Counted from the first letter of the stretch, positions 33,920 through 44,423 are shown. The stretch is DNA of 64,000 bases from CBDCYS01 sp965226245 (GCA_965226245.1 CBDDCL010000015.1:496001-560000); one strand, 5' to 3'. Numbers and translations: made by a program. Notes: generated by a model from the sequence alone, not told the origin.

Positions 33920-35065
33920 CGCCCGTAGCGCAGGGGATGCTCGCCGGCGGAGAATCGACCGTCGCGGAACCGCAAGCGGTCGGCCCAACATCGTCCGTTA
34001 AGATGGCGGTGCCGGTGGCGGCCCCACCCGGAAACCGCGGCCAGAGTGTACAGAGCGCTCGGCATGCGGATTGTCAATGCCGGAAAGAGCAAGTACTACG
34101 GCGCGGCGCTCGACCACCTAGAGCACGCCAAGAAGTGCTACGCGAGAGCCGGGTTCGGGGCAGACTGGGAGTTGCTGGTCGCCGACGTTCGCGAGCGACA
34201 CTATCGCAAGAAGGGATTCATGGCTGGGTTCGAGCAGATCGTGTCCGACGTAGCGAAGCGTCGTGAGCCGACTTTCCTGGAGCGGGCAAAGCGGCGCTGG
34301 CCCAGGGGGGGCAAGCGATGAATTCAACGCGTCGACAGGCAAGGTCTCCACAGCCGGTTGACGAGTCAAAAATCTTCGAGCTGCGGCGAAAGATCCGCGA
34401 GTTCATCCAGCATCCACGCCGGCTAGACCCACTCCTGCGGAACAACCGGCTGTGGTCGATGCTCTGCAGCTCAATGGATGCAATAGATGACACCGAGATG
34501 GCCATCGACGCATTCATCGAGCAGCCGCCTGCGACAACCGACACAAAAGGGGAATGCTATCTGGCGATCTACGGGATTCTTCAAGTGCTATTCGTGCAGC
34601 AGGACGCGATCTCGAACCTCCTGGAAGCATTCGAACTTCCACGCAAGGTTGATGGGAACCTGCGAAAGATCCGTGAAGTGAGAAACAAGGCTACCGGCCA
34701 TCCTACCAAGCGCGAAGGCAGTACAAGGAGAGGCACTCCGGCAAGCTCTCATTTCATCGTTCAGCATTCGATGACGAGGACGCATTTTACGATCATGGGC
34801 AACTACGAGACGGGGGAGACCTGTTTCGAGGACGTAGACGTTATGGCACTCATACGGAAACAACGTGCCGTGGTCACTCGTGTGCTTGAAGAGGTATGGA
34901 AAGCGCTCAAGGAGAAGGAACGACAGCATCGAGAGGCGTTCAAGGAGGACAAACTGGCAGATCTCTTTCACCCGACGCTGAACTACATGTTCGAGAAGCT
35001 TTCCTCAGCGGTGCACAGCGGAGGCCCGAACGAGGCCCCATTTGGCGCGTGGGGCATCGAGAGTA

Positions 35066-36092
35066 ATGGGGTATTTAGTTGACTCCAGTAGCCACTACAT
35101 CTTGGGGGTGGGGGTGCCGGCCCTGGTGGCCTCGACCATTGTCTTATAGGGAGCAGGGTCGGCGGCGACCGCCTGCTGGAGGAGGCGATAGAAAAGTTTG
35201 CCGCGCGACCGTGAGGTCCGCCGGTTGAAGCGGAACGTGAACTCGTCCAGGTAGTAGTCCAAATACTCGTGACTGACAGCCCCCTGGTGGGTCCCCAACA
35301 GCCAGCGCTTTAGCAGAGAGGCGACACGATGGACTCTCGGCAGCAGCTTACTCGCCGATTGCCGCTTCCCGCGCAGCACGGTGACTTCATGGCGGTATCC
35401 TTTGTTCTCCAATCCCGCATAGCCTTCCCAGCCGTCGGTGTGCACGAGGCTGCCAGGTTGGATAGCTTCTTCGACAAAGGCTTCCAAGCTCGCCGCTGAG
35501 GCATCCGCGATCCGACGGAGCCGGATGCGACCCATACCGCGCCCATCCTCCTCGGCAGCAACCGCAACTAACGCTTTGCCAACCATTTCGCGACCTCGGA
35601 CGCCCTCTTCGACTCCGCCCACATACGTTTCGTCCACCTCCACCCGGCCGACCAGCCGATTGCGACCGGGGCGCACCATGGCGCGGCGGAACTTGTGCAG
35701 CCAGGTCCAGGCGGTTACATAGCTACCCAAACCCAAGACCCGCTGCAACTCCAGCGCGCTGGCCCCGCCTTTTTGCGTTGTCACCCACCAAGCCGCCCGG
35801 AACCACAACGTCAAGGGCTTGCGGGTGTCCTGGAAAATCGTGCCCGCCGTCACCGAGGCCTGGTAACCGCAGTCGGCGCAGAGCAGCAGATTGCGTTTGC
35901 TGGCCCATGAGGACTGGATCCCACAGCGCGGGCACACGAACCCCTCCGGCCAGCGCAGCTTCAGCAGGTACTCCCGGCACGCCTCCTCGGTCGAGAATCG
36001 AGCTTCCAACTCGACGAGGTTTCGGGGGTAGTCCTCCTTCATGCCCCCAACCACAACATATTGTGGCTACTGGAGTCAACTAAATACCCCAT
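35066..36092 (-). mobile_element. IS1595-family insertion sequence, copy 3 (complete)
   Basis: A 1027-base element with ~30-base terminal inverted repeats (atggggtatttagttgactc, then cagtagccac). It is flanked by an 8-base target duplication, cgagagta, at 35058-35065 and 36093-36100. It is the reference copy for the two others in the window. It carries one transposase gene and no cargo. Its insertion splits the HEPN-like gene; an 8-base duplication is the normal value for IS1595. Confidence 0.95.
35095..36054 (-). CDS. IS1595-family transposase (complete)
   Basis: 319 residues. The N-terminal zinc ribbon (CPRCGIQSSW, CADCGYQ) binds the element ends. A helical section (LTLWFRAAWWVTTQKGGASA) follows. 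The ISXO2-like DDE/DDN catalytic domain has VEVDETYVGG, HTDGWEGY and a final YYLDEFTFRFNRR. All three acidic or Asn positions appear intact, so the protein should be active and could mobilise the other copies. The start is ATG at 36054; a second ATG lies four codons downstream. Confidence 0.95.
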   Translation of the reverse strand: MVGGMKEDYPRNLVELEARFSTEEACREYLLKLRWPEGFVCPRCGIQSSWASKRNLLLCADCGYQASVTAGTIFQDTRKPLTLWFRAAWWVTTQKGGASALELQRVLGLGSYVTAWTWLHKFRRAMVRPGRNRLVGRVEVDETYVGGVEEGVRGREMVGKALVAVAAEEDGRGMGRIRLRRIADASAASLEAFVEEAIQPGSLVHTDGWEGYAGLENKGYRHEVTVLRGKRQSASKLLPRVHRVASLLKRWLLGTHQGAVSHEYLDYYLDEFTFRFNRRTSRSRGKLFYRLLQQAVAADPAPYKTMVEATRAGTPTPKM

Positions 36093-36431
36093 CGAGAGTA
36101 TTCGACGGATCATTGAAGGCGTCAAAGGAGCGCTTGAGAAGCGCGGCATCCTCAACGAATCGAGTCACCTCTTGTATTACTTCAAGGAGCTAAAACACCC
36201 GACGAGTGAGCTTGAACAATATCTGAAAGGAAGCGGCTCACGCCTGGACGCCCAAAGCGCACCGATATATGTGTATTTTGTCAGAAGCAAGATCAAGGAA
36301 CTGCAAGAAATCGCAGCAGAAATCGACAACGAGTACGCCCAGAAAGTCACAGATCAGTGAGGAGAAAATGAGAAAAAAGGAGAAAATAGAGGAAAATAGG
36401 GACAGAGCCCGATATCGAATCTCGCCTTTTC

Positions 36432-36842
36432 TCACGGCACGAACCGGCCGACGAACTCCAAGTAGCCCTGTGGCCCGCCCTCCTTGGTCCACAGGCGGAT
36501 GGACTCTCGGATGCGTTTCAGGCATTTGAGAATCTCGGGCACGGTGAGCGGCTCGGCGAGATCAGGGCTTTGGCCGTCCCAAGTCTGCTGCACGGCCGCG
36601 CTGCCGCGCCCCAGCCTCCATTCGCAGACGCCCTGGACAGCGACGAACAGCCGCTCTGCCTTGTCCGAGAGGTGGGCTGTTGTTGGACGGTGCTGACGCT
36701 TTTCGGCGCGATAGTGCAGCATCAGCGCGTTGACGGTTTCGAGCACGTCCGCGTCCATCAGGTTCCCGTCTTTGCGGTATTCCCCAATAATCGTGAACTC
36801 GATGTTCTGAAGGACGTCGTAATATTCCTCCTCCACCTTCAT
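36432..36842 (-). CDS. Conserved hypothetical protein
   Basis: A 136-residue protein. The start at 36842 (MKVEEEYYDVLQNIEFTIIG) has GGGAG in front; the open frame extends upstream but only as low-quality sequence. It is helical with repeated hydrophobic positions: VLETVNALMLHYRAEKRQHR, AERLFVAVQGVCEWRLGR, VPEILKCLKRIRESIRLWTK. No catalytic motif is visible and no family is named with confidence. It lies between the IS-split HEPN-like gene and citrate synthase. Confidence 0.7.
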   Translation of the reverse strand: MKVEEEYYDVLQNIEFTIIGEYRKDGNLMDADVLETVNALMLHYRAEKRQHRPTTAHLSDKAERLFVAVQGVCEWRLGRGSAAVQQTWDGQSPDLAEPLTVPEILKCLKRIRESIRLWTKEGGPQGYLEFVGRFVP

Positions 36843-36977
36843 GGCATCACTCCCGAGGCCGACGAGCGTGGCCGCCCTCGGATGAGGCGCGTCGAAGCGG
36901 CCAATCCCTCCTTGCCGCGGACGAGCCGCAACCAAAGAGTACCCCAGGATGGGCGGGATGGAGACGCGCCCCCGATG

Positions 36978-37004
36978 AAGCGCGGACTTCCGTCCGCGCC
37001 TCTG
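36978..37004. repeat. Short palindromic repeat
   Basis: Reads aagcgcggacttccgtccgc then gcctctg, a member of the family at 28132 and 47564. It is placed ~150 bases before the citrate synthase gene. Confidence 0.75.
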
Positions 37005-37155
37005 TCCGGCCGGCTGAAATTTTCTGCCACAATCGGCGTCATCCGCGCCACAGCGGCGGAGCCAGCAGCTTATCACGCCCGCCGCCGCCCGATTTTGGTA
37101 TCCTCTGTGTTTTCCACACGCTGCCGCTGGTGCGGCGTTTCACAGGGAGGTTTTC

Positions 37156-38469
<1,314 letters not shown>

Positions 38470-39073
38470 AGCGGCCCCGCACGGAGCCGCCCGCCAATCC
38501 CGCGAGCCGAGGGGCCTGCTGCGGAAAGGCCTCCACACCCGCAGCTACCAACTCACCCAAGGACGCAGCACCGTCGCCGCTCCGGACGGCCGCGCGTCAA
38601 CCGGCGTTGGCCGGCTTGCCCCTTTAGCCTGGAATCGTAAACGCCCGTTACCCGATTCCCGCAATCTGTTCGCCACGGCATTCGCTCGGTGTTTCTCGGA
38701 AACTTCGCCGGCGTGCCGCTGTTCCGAGGTGAACGGCTTCCCATTTCCTTAGGATGGCTCCATCAGAAGGGTTAGTTCAGGAAGGTCAGTTTTTGCTTGC
38801 CGGGGATAACCTTATGAACAGACTGACGTCTCTACGTACGGGCGAATGGCGCCGCCGCTCACTGTTGTGGAGAAACGGGTGTTCAATCCGGCCGACGATG
38901 CGGCCAGCTAGGTCAAGTTAAGCCCGGCTGTGCACCTCTCGCCGACGTTTTTACGAAATCTTAACAACCGGTGTGGAGTCTCATGCGAAAAAAGATGTTA
39001 TTGCTTGACAAGGAACCTATCTTTGAGAAGTAGCGGAGACTCGACTTCCCCGAGACTTTCGCTTTGAACGACA
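38470..39073. other. Intergenic region, nothing recognised
   Basis: About 600 bases between citrate synthase and the small EF-hand reading. Short GC-rich inverted stretches occur just after the gltA stop, but none forms a clear terminator with a T run. No coding or RNA feature was recognised. Confidence 0.5.
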
Positions 39074-39318
39074 ATGGAAACAGCGATGAAGAGAACGCGC
39101 GACGCGGTCTTCCCCGCAGTTGGTTTTACCGCTGTTTGCCTCATCCTCGGCGGCCAACCGCTGCTGGGCGCCAAGAATTTCAATTCAGATGGCGATGGAT
39201 CTGTATCGCTGGCCGAATTCACGGCGCGGCAGGGAAGACACGGGGAAAAGAAGCGCTGGGGCGAGATCGATGCTTCATCTTGCTGGTTGACCAAGATGAG
39301 GCGTCGAGTTCGGAATAG
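39074..39318 (+). pseudogene. Small exported EF-hand protein, frameshifted
   Basis: The reading starts with a basic N-terminus and a hydrophobic segment (AVFPAVGFTAVCLILGGQPL). An EF-hand loop NSDGDGSVSLAEFTARQG follows. A second loop starts (RWGEIDASS) but its natural end (LVDQDEASSSE) is found in another frame, closing at 39318 instead of 39334. A one- or two-base indel near 39280 explains this. Paired EF-hands bind calcium in many secreted acidobacterial and planctomycetal proteins. It lies just upstream of the exporter operon and may be its first gene. Confidence 0.5.
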
Positions 39319-39330
39319 GGGTTCGGTACG

Positions 39331-40773
39331 ATGACGAAACCAAATTCACTCAATATGCAGCAGGCATTTGCGGCCGGCTTGCCGGCAACTCCTTTGCCGG
39401 CCGAGCCGGGTCCGGCGGATTCGCCGTCACCGGCGAGCCCCGCGCCTGAAGACCCCGGCCCGGGGATCTCTCGCCGCTGGTTGCTGCTGCCGTTCATGAT
39501 CGGGGCCACGGTTGGCTACACGCTGTATCAACAACAGGCTCGGCAGACGGCGCAGCCCGTGGCCACAACTTCGGCCGGCTCGGTCAAGGCGGTTCGCGGC
39601 GAATTGCGCAAGATGCTGCGGGTCGGTGGCACGATCTCGGCGAAGAGTTCCGCGGCGGTCGTCGCTCCGCGCCTGCGGGGACGTGACGGCCCTGGCGGTC
39701 CGGGTGGCGGAGGTGGCCGCGGCTCCATGGTGTTGCTGAGCATGGCGCCGCCCGGCGAGCTGGTCCAAAAAGGAGAGGTCGTCGCGGAATTCGATCGCCA
39801 GTCGCAACTTCTCAAAATCGATGATCAGCAGGCGCTCGTGATTCAGGTTCAGGCCGGCATTGACAAACTTACGGCGGAGCTTGCCATCGCGCTTGAAACC
39901 GCTCGGCAGCAGTTGCGGATGGCGAAGGCCGAGTGGGAAAAAGCCCAACTGGACTTGCGCACGGCGGGGGTTCGCTCCGAGATCGAGGCTGAGATCCTGG
40001 CACTGGCCGTCGAAGAGACCGCAGCCGGATACAAGCAGTTGCAAAAGGAAGTGGAACTGCTGAAATCCTCGCAGCAGGCCGAGTTGCGGGCGCTGGAGAT
40101 CTCCAAAGAACAACAGGTGATTAAGGAAACGCGGGTTCGGATCGACTCCGAGAAGATGGTTATGCGCGCGTCGATCAGCGGGATGGTGGTGCGGCAAACG
40201 ATCTTTCGCGGCGGCGGCCAGTTTTCTCAGGTCCAAGACGGCGACGAGGTCAGATCGGGCACGTTCTTTCTGCAAATCGTCGACCCCTCGGGGATGGTTC
40301 TCCACGGGGACCTGAACCAAGTCGACAGTCAAGCGGTTCGTGTCGGCCAGCGGGCCGAGATCCGGCTTGACGCCTATCCGGATAAAGTCTGGCCGGGGCG
40401 CGTCACCGCGGTTGGAGCTATCGCCGGGGGCGGCGGGGGCGGCATGAGAGGGCCCCGCGGCGGCGGGCGCACCAATTTTGTGCGCAACGTGCCGGTGGCT
40501 TTGGCGATCGAGGCCGAGGCAAAGGAGATCATCCCGGACCTCTCGGGTTCGGCTGACATCCTGCTGGAAGCTTACAAGGATGTGGTTCTGGCGCCGAAAG
40601 ACGCCATTCAATCTGAAGGCGAAGAGCAGTTTGTCTACGTAAAAGCAAAGGATTCAAGGGAGTTCATCAAGCAGCGGGTCGAAACGGGTCAAAGCAACTC
40701 CACCCACACCGCTATTCTTTCCGGCGTGGAAGAAGGCGATGAGATCGCGCTGAGGCCGCCGGTCCAGATCTAG
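39331..40773 (+). CDS. HlyD-family efflux adaptor 1
   Basis: A 480-residue periplasmic adaptor. One transmembrane anchor (RWLLLPFMIGATVGYTLYQQ) lies after a Pro-rich N-terminus. The first biotinyl-lipoyl half carries a Gly-rich loop (RGRDGPGGPGGGGGRGSMV). A long coiled-coil hairpin follows (residues ~165-260, LNLY-type helices such as KAEWEKAQLDLRTAGVRSEI). Then come the lipoyl second half (MVMRASISGMVVRQTIFRGG), the beta-barrel (VRVGQRAEIRLDAYPDKVWP) and a second Gly-rich loop (AGGGGGGMRGPRGGG). It links an inner-membrane transporter to a TolC-type channel. It is the first of three such adaptors in a row. Confidence 0.9.
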   Translation: MTKPNSLNMQQAFAAGLPATPLPAEPGPADSPSPASPAPEDPGPGISRRWLLLPFMIGATVGYTLYQQQARQTAQPVATTSAGSVKAVRGELRKMLRVGGTISAKSSAAVVAPRLRGRDGPGGPGGGGGRGSMVLLSMAPPGELVQKGEVVAEFDRQSQLLKIDDQQALVIQVQAGIDKLTAELAIALETARQQLRMAKAEWEKAQLDLRTAGVRSEIEAEILALAVEETAAGYKQLQKEVELLKSSQQAELRALEISKEQQVIKETRVRIDSEKMVMRASISGMVVRQTIFRGGGQFSQVQDGDEVRSGTFFLQIVDPSGMVLHGDLNQVDSQAVRVGQRAEIRLDAYPDKVWPGRVTAVGAIAGGGGGGMRGPRGGGRTNFVRNVPVALAIEAEAKEIIPDLSGSADILLEAYKDVVLAPKDAIQSEGEEQFVYVKAKDSREFIKQRVETGQSNSTHTAILSGVEEGDEIALRPPVQI

Positions 40774-40799
40774 CCGGCCGGCTCGGGGAGAAATTCAAA

Positions 40800-42062
40800 A
40801 TGGCATTTCCAAAAAACAAACGCCGCCTGGTGGTCTGGGGACTCTTCGTGCTCCTGGGAGCGGTTTGCTCTTTCGCCGCCTTGCGCCTTTATACTCCCCC
40901 GCCTCCGGAAGTGCCGACGGCCCGCGTCGAGCAGCGCGACTTCCTGACCACGGTGCGAGCGCGAGGGGAACTCAAAAGCGAAAAGTCGGCCGTTGTCACC
41001 GCGCCGCAAACTCCCAACTTGACGATCGTCCGCTTGGCCGAAGACGACAAGCCGATCGAGCAGGGAGAGATCATCGTTGCCTTCGATGCGGCGACGCAAG
41101 AGGAAACCTACACGACGCAAGAGACGCGAGTCCGCCAGGTGGACAGCGAGATCTTGCAGGCCGAGGCGCAGCACTCCATCGCCGACGAGCAGAACGCCAT
41201 GATGATCATGCAGTCGGAGTACAACCTGGAGCGGGCCAAGCTCGAAGCCAGCAAGCAAGAAATCCTCTCGGAAATCGAAGGCCTCAAGAACCGTATTAAC
41301 GTCGGCATCAGCGAGGGCGAACTGTCGAAGGCCAGCACCAATGCCAAAGCGACGGACATTTCCCAGCAGGCCGACATTGCCCGCCTCGATGAGCGCAAAG
41401 ACAAAGCTCTTCGCGACCTCAACCGCACGAAAGGTTATCTCAGCAGCATGGTCTTACGGGCCCCCTCCAGCGGCGTCGTTCACGTGCTGCAGAACTTCCG
41501 TGCCGGCGGCTCCTGGGGGCAGGCGCGGCCGCCGTTCCAGGAGGGAGATACGGTCTGGAGCGGCGCCCCGATCGTCGAGGTTCCCGACCTGAATTCGCTG
41601 ATGGTTGAATTCCGCATCGAGGAGATCGACCGCGGGCGCATCGAAGTCGGCCAGCCGGTTCGGGTGCGGGTCGACGCGGTTCCCGGCGTGGTAATCGAAG
41701 GCACGCTGGAGTGGGTCAGCCCCATCGCCACGCTGATCTTTCGGGGCTTCCCGCCGGATAAGAATTTCCCCGCCCGAGTCTCCATGAACAAGATCGACCC
41801 GCGCCTGAGGCCGGGCATGAGCACGGGCATCGAAATAGAAATTGAGAGGCGGCCGAACGTGCTGGTGATCCCGGCCAAGGCCAGCTTTCAGATCGACGGC
41901 AAACCGACCGTGTTCCTGTTGAGCGATAATCGTTACGAGCGCCGGCCGATCGAAGTGGCCGCGCGCAACTCGAGTGAGATCGTGGTGAGCGAAGGCCTTG
42001 AACCGGGCCAAGTCATCGCTCTGGAGAATCCCGAACTGGCCGCCGCGAAGAAGAAACTCTAG
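40800..42062 (+). CDS. HlyD-family efflux adaptor 2
   Basis: 420 residues with an N-terminal anchor (LVVWGLFVLLGAVCSFAALR). The lipoyl half is FLTTVRARGELKSEKSAVVT, the coiled-coil hairpin spans ~110-210 (LDERKDKALRDLNRTKGYLS), the lipoyl return is MVLRAPSSGVVHVLQNFRAG, and the beta-barrel contains VEFRIEEIDRGRIEVGQPVR. The last domain ends EPGQVIALENPELAAAKKKL. Unlike its neighbours it has little Gly-rich sequence. It starts 26 bases after adaptor 1. Confidence 0.9.
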   Translation: MAFPKNKRRLVVWGLFVLLGAVCSFAALRLYTPPPPEVPTARVEQRDFLTTVRARGELKSEKSAVVTAPQTPNLTIVRLAEDDKPIEQGEIIVAFDAATQEETYTTQETRVRQVDSEILQAEAQHSIADEQNAMMIMQSEYNLERAKLEASKQEILSEIEGLKNRINVGISEGELSKASTNAKATDISQQADIARLDERKDKALRDLNRTKGYLSSMVLRAPSSGVVHVLQNFRAGGSWGQARPPFQEGDTVWSGAPIVEVPDLNSLMVEFRIEEIDRGRIEVGQPVRVRVDAVPGVVIEGTLEWVSPIATLIFRGFPPDKNFPARVSMNKIDPRLRPGMSTGIEIEIERRPNVLVIPAKASFQIDGKPTVFLLSDNRYERRPIEVAARNSSEIVVSEGLEPGQVIALENPELAAAKKKL

Positions 42063-42077
42063 ATCACGGAGTTCCTC

Positions 42078-44423
42078 ATGAGAAAAATCGCAGCTCGTCT
42101 TTTAGTTCTCGTCGTTCTGGTTGGTGTCGTGGCGGGCGGGTACTACCTCGTACAGCAGATCCCGCAAGAAAAAGAAGACTTCCCGCTGGCCCCCGTCCGG
42201 CGCGGGGACCTCGTCGTCAAGACTCATCTGCGGGGTGAATTGCAAGCCGTGCGGACGCTTTCACTGACCGCTCCGAACCTGGGCTCGGCCACGCAGATCA
42301 CACAACTGGCTCCCGCCGGCGCCCTCGCCTCAACGAGCGACCTCATCATGGAATTTGACGATTCCGAACGGCAAGCCGCAATGGAAGACGCTCAGCTCGA
42401 AGTCGACCGCATCAATGAACAACTAAAGAAGGCGCAGGCTGATCTGGAAATCCGCAAGAGTCAGGATGACGTGGAGTTGCTCAAGGCGCGATTCGCCGTG
42501 CGGCGCGCCGAGCTGGAGGTCAAGAAGAACGAGCTGATCTCGGCGATCGATGCGCGTAAGAACGTCCTTACCCTCGAAGAAGCCCAGCGCCGCGAGCAGA
42601 AGCTGGAGCAGGATATCAAGTCGCGCTTGCAACAGCGCGAGGCGGAGTTGGCGGTTCTGCGCGAACAGCGCCGGAAGGCTCAGATCGACGTGGACCGGGA
42701 GAAGCGGCGCATCGCCCAGTCGAGAATACTGGCGCCCATGTCCGGATTGGTGTCGATTTTGCAAAACCGCGCGGGCGGACGCGGCGGCTTCGGCCAAACA
42801 ACTCCCGATATTCAAGAGGGTGACCAGATTCCCGCCGGTATGGAAGTGGCAAAGATCCTCGACCTGTCCGAGATGGAGTTGCTTGCGAAGGTGGGAGAGC
42901 TGGAGCGGGCCAACCTCCACGAAGGACAGGAAGCCATCGTGCGGCTCGACGCCCTGCCCGGAAAAGAAGTGAAGGCAAAGGTCAAGCGCCTGGGCAACAC
43001 CGCCAGCCTGAACGTTTTCGCCGGAGAAGCCACGAAGAAATTTGATGTCGTGCTGTCGATCGACATGCGCCAGCTTCTCACCCACGTTGGAGCGACACCC
43101 GAACAGGCCGAGCGCATCCTGGCGAAGTCGAGAGAGAACGCTTTGCGCACCCAATCGGCTTCCCGTCGAGGCGGCGGGGAAGCGCCTGGCGGAACTGGAT
43201 TCGGCGCAGGGCGGCAACGTGGCGGGGGTGGCCCAGGCGGCTCGGGACCGGGCGCCTTCGGCAGCTTTGGCGGCGGCGGACAAGGTGGCAGAGGCGGCCC
43301 TGGGGGGCCAGGTCAAGGTGGTGGATTCGGCGGAGCGCGCCAAGGCGGACCGGGTGGTGGAGGAGGCGGTCAACTCTCCGACGAAGATCGTCAGCAGAGG
43401 CGCCAACGCATGCAGCAGCTTTTGGGAGGCCGGGACATCCAATCCCTGAGCCAAGAAGAGCGGCAACAGATCTTTCAACAACTGCGGGGCGCTGGCGGCG
43501 GCGGCCGGGGTGGCGCTGGTGGCGAAGCGCGTCGTGGCCGGCAAGGCGGACGCAGCCGGGGACAGCGAGCGGGCGCCGGTCAGCCGGGCCAGAGTGGCCC
43601 CGCAGCCGCCGGGCGAGGCGAACGTCAACAAGGTGGTGAAGCTCGCGGCCAAGGACGCCAGGGCGGGCCAGGCGGCGGCGGACAACTCTCCGTTGAGGAT
43701 CGGCGGAACGCCCGCCAGAGAATACAGCAGCTTCTAGGAGGCCGGGATATTCAGTCGCTGAGCCAAGAGGAGCGGCGGCGGATTTTCCAACAAATGCGTC
43801 AATCCTCTGAAGGTGGGGGCGCAGGCGGGCCTGGTGGTGGCGGTGGACGAGAGAGCTTCGGCGGTCCCGGCGGTGGTGGCGGTGGTGGCGGGCGAGGTGG
43901 TTTCGGCGGTGGTGCTGGGGGCTTTGGCGGCCCCGCTGGCGGCAATCGTGGCGGCGCTCAGCGGTTTACGGCGGAAGATCGCGAAAAAGCCCAATTGCCT
44001 CAACCGCCTCGCGAAAGCTCTGATGTGGACGTCCTGCTGCGGCCTGGACTGCTCGCGGACGCCGAAATCATCGTCGACAAGATCGAAAATACGTTGTATG
44101 TGCCTTTTCAGGGGGTCTTCGAAGTAAACGGCAATCCCGTCGTATACGTTTGGGACGGGAACGGTCTCGATGCGCGCAGAGTCGAGCTTGGGAAGCGGTC
44201 GGAGTCCCAGATTGCCATCGCAGGCGGGCTTGAAGAAGGCGAACTCATCGCGCTGGAGCCGCCGGACGCGGAAGTCCGGCGATCGCGCGCGAAGAAGAAG
44301 AAGAAGACCGTGAGCCGCGGCACGCAGCCCTCCTTCCCCGGCGCTGGTGGTCCTGGTGCGGGAGGCGGCGGCCGGCCAGGCGGCGGTGGCGGCCGTCAGG
44401 GCGGCGGCGGGAGGCGGCGCTAG
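42078..44423 (+). CDS. HlyD-family efflux adaptor 3 with a large Gly/Arg/Gln-rich insertion
   Basis: 781 residues, about twice the family's usual size. The N-terminus is a membrane anchor (ARLLVLVVLVGVVAGGYYLV). Lipoyl, coiled-coil (residues ~95-215) and beta-barrel parts follow (MELLAKVGELERANLHEGQE). At about residue 363 the barrel region is interrupted by ~260 residues rich in Gly, Arg and Gln, including two copies of a ~40-residue unit (QQLLGGRDIQSLSQEERQQI and QQLLGGRDIQSLSQEERRRI). The adaptor fold resumes at about residue 625 (DVDVLLRPGLLADAEIIVDK) and ends in another Gly-rich tail. The insert resembles disordered RGG-type sequence and should face the periplasm. It starts 15 bases after adaptor 2. 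Confidence 0.9.
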   Translation: MRKIAARLLVLVVLVGVVAGGYYLVQQIPQEKEDFPLAPVRRGDLVVKTHLRGELQAVRTLSLTAPNLGSATQITQLAPAGALASTSDLIMEFDDSERQAAMEDAQLEVDRINEQLKKAQADLEIRKSQDDVELLKARFAVRRAELEVKKNELISAIDARKNVLTLEEAQRREQKLEQDIKSRLQQREAELAVLREQRRKAQIDVDREKRRIAQSRILAPMSGLVSILQNRAGGRGGFGQTTPDIQEGDQIPAGMEVAKILDLSEMELLAKVGELERANLHEGQEAIVRLDALPGKEVKAKVKRLGNTASLNVFAGEATKKFDVVLSIDMRQLLTHVGATPEQAERILAKSRENALRTQSASRRGGGEAPGGTGFGAGRQRGGGGPGGSGPGAFGSFGGGGQGGRGGPGGPGQGGGFGGARQGGPGGGGGGQLSDEDRQQRRQRMQQLLGGRDIQSLSQEERQQIFQQLRGAGGGGRGGAGGEARRGRQGGRSRGQRAGAGQPGQSGPAAAGRGERQQGGEARGQGRQGGPGGGGQLSVEDRRNARQRIQQLLGGRDIQSLSQEERRRIFQQMRQSSEGGGAGGPGGGGGRESFGGPGGGGGGGGRGGFGGGAGGFGGPAGGNRGGAQRFTAEDREKAQLPQPPRESSDVDVLLRPGLLADAEIIVDKIENTLYVPFQGVFEVNGNPVVYVWDGNGLDARRVELGKRSESQIAIAGGLEEGELIALEPPDAEVRRSRAKKKKKTVSRGTQPSFPGAGGPGAGGGGRPGGGGGRQGGGGRRR

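Larger units (their letters stand above)
33323..34321 (+). pseudogene. Small conserved gene split by a toxin-antitoxin cassette
   Basis: The 5' piece starts GTG at 33323 (STRSPRKRKPIDPLERPRPD, IGAKVYRALGMR) and closes at 33454 after unrelated residues. The 3' piece begins in a near copy of the same site (VYRALGMRIVNAGKSKYYGA, from 34046) and continues to ERAKRRWPRGGKR at 34321. The bases at 33398-33422 and 34046-34070 are the same 25-mer with one mismatch. Joining at that repeat gives one protein of about 125 residues. The 623 bases between hold an antitoxin and a RelE-like toxin. The downstream piece keeps its own GTG, so it may still be translated as a shorter protein. The C-terminal region resembles the end of SWIM/zinc-finger-associated hypothetical proteins. 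Confidence 0.65.
34318..36360 (+). pseudogene. HEPN-like protein gene interrupted by an IS
   Basis: The pieces 34318-35065 and 36101-36360 join in frame when the IS and one 8-base target copy are removed, giving 335 residues. The first part has helix-rich sequence (DESKIFELRRKIREFIQHP, AIYGILQVLFVQQDAISNLL) and the motif REVRNKATGHPTKR. Its RN-x4-H core matches the HEPN ribonuclease motif Rx4-6H. The C-terminal part (IESIRRIIEGVKGALEKRGI, KSKIKELQEIAAEI) is helical. HEPN proteins often act as toxins or abortive-infection effectors, and this one neighbours three toxin-antitoxin pairs; the defence role is inference. Its start overlaps the preceding gene end by 4 bases. The insertion removes the last ~85 residues but leaves the HEPN motif. 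Confidence 0.75.

Noticed and set aside
38470..38500. GC-rich inverted stretch after citrate synthase as a terminator
   Set aside because: The stem is weak and no T run follows.
42423..43685. Long open frame antisense to the third adaptor gene
   Set aside because: It mirrors the adaptor's high-GC coding sequence, has no start site or family match, and the plus-strand protein is clearly real.
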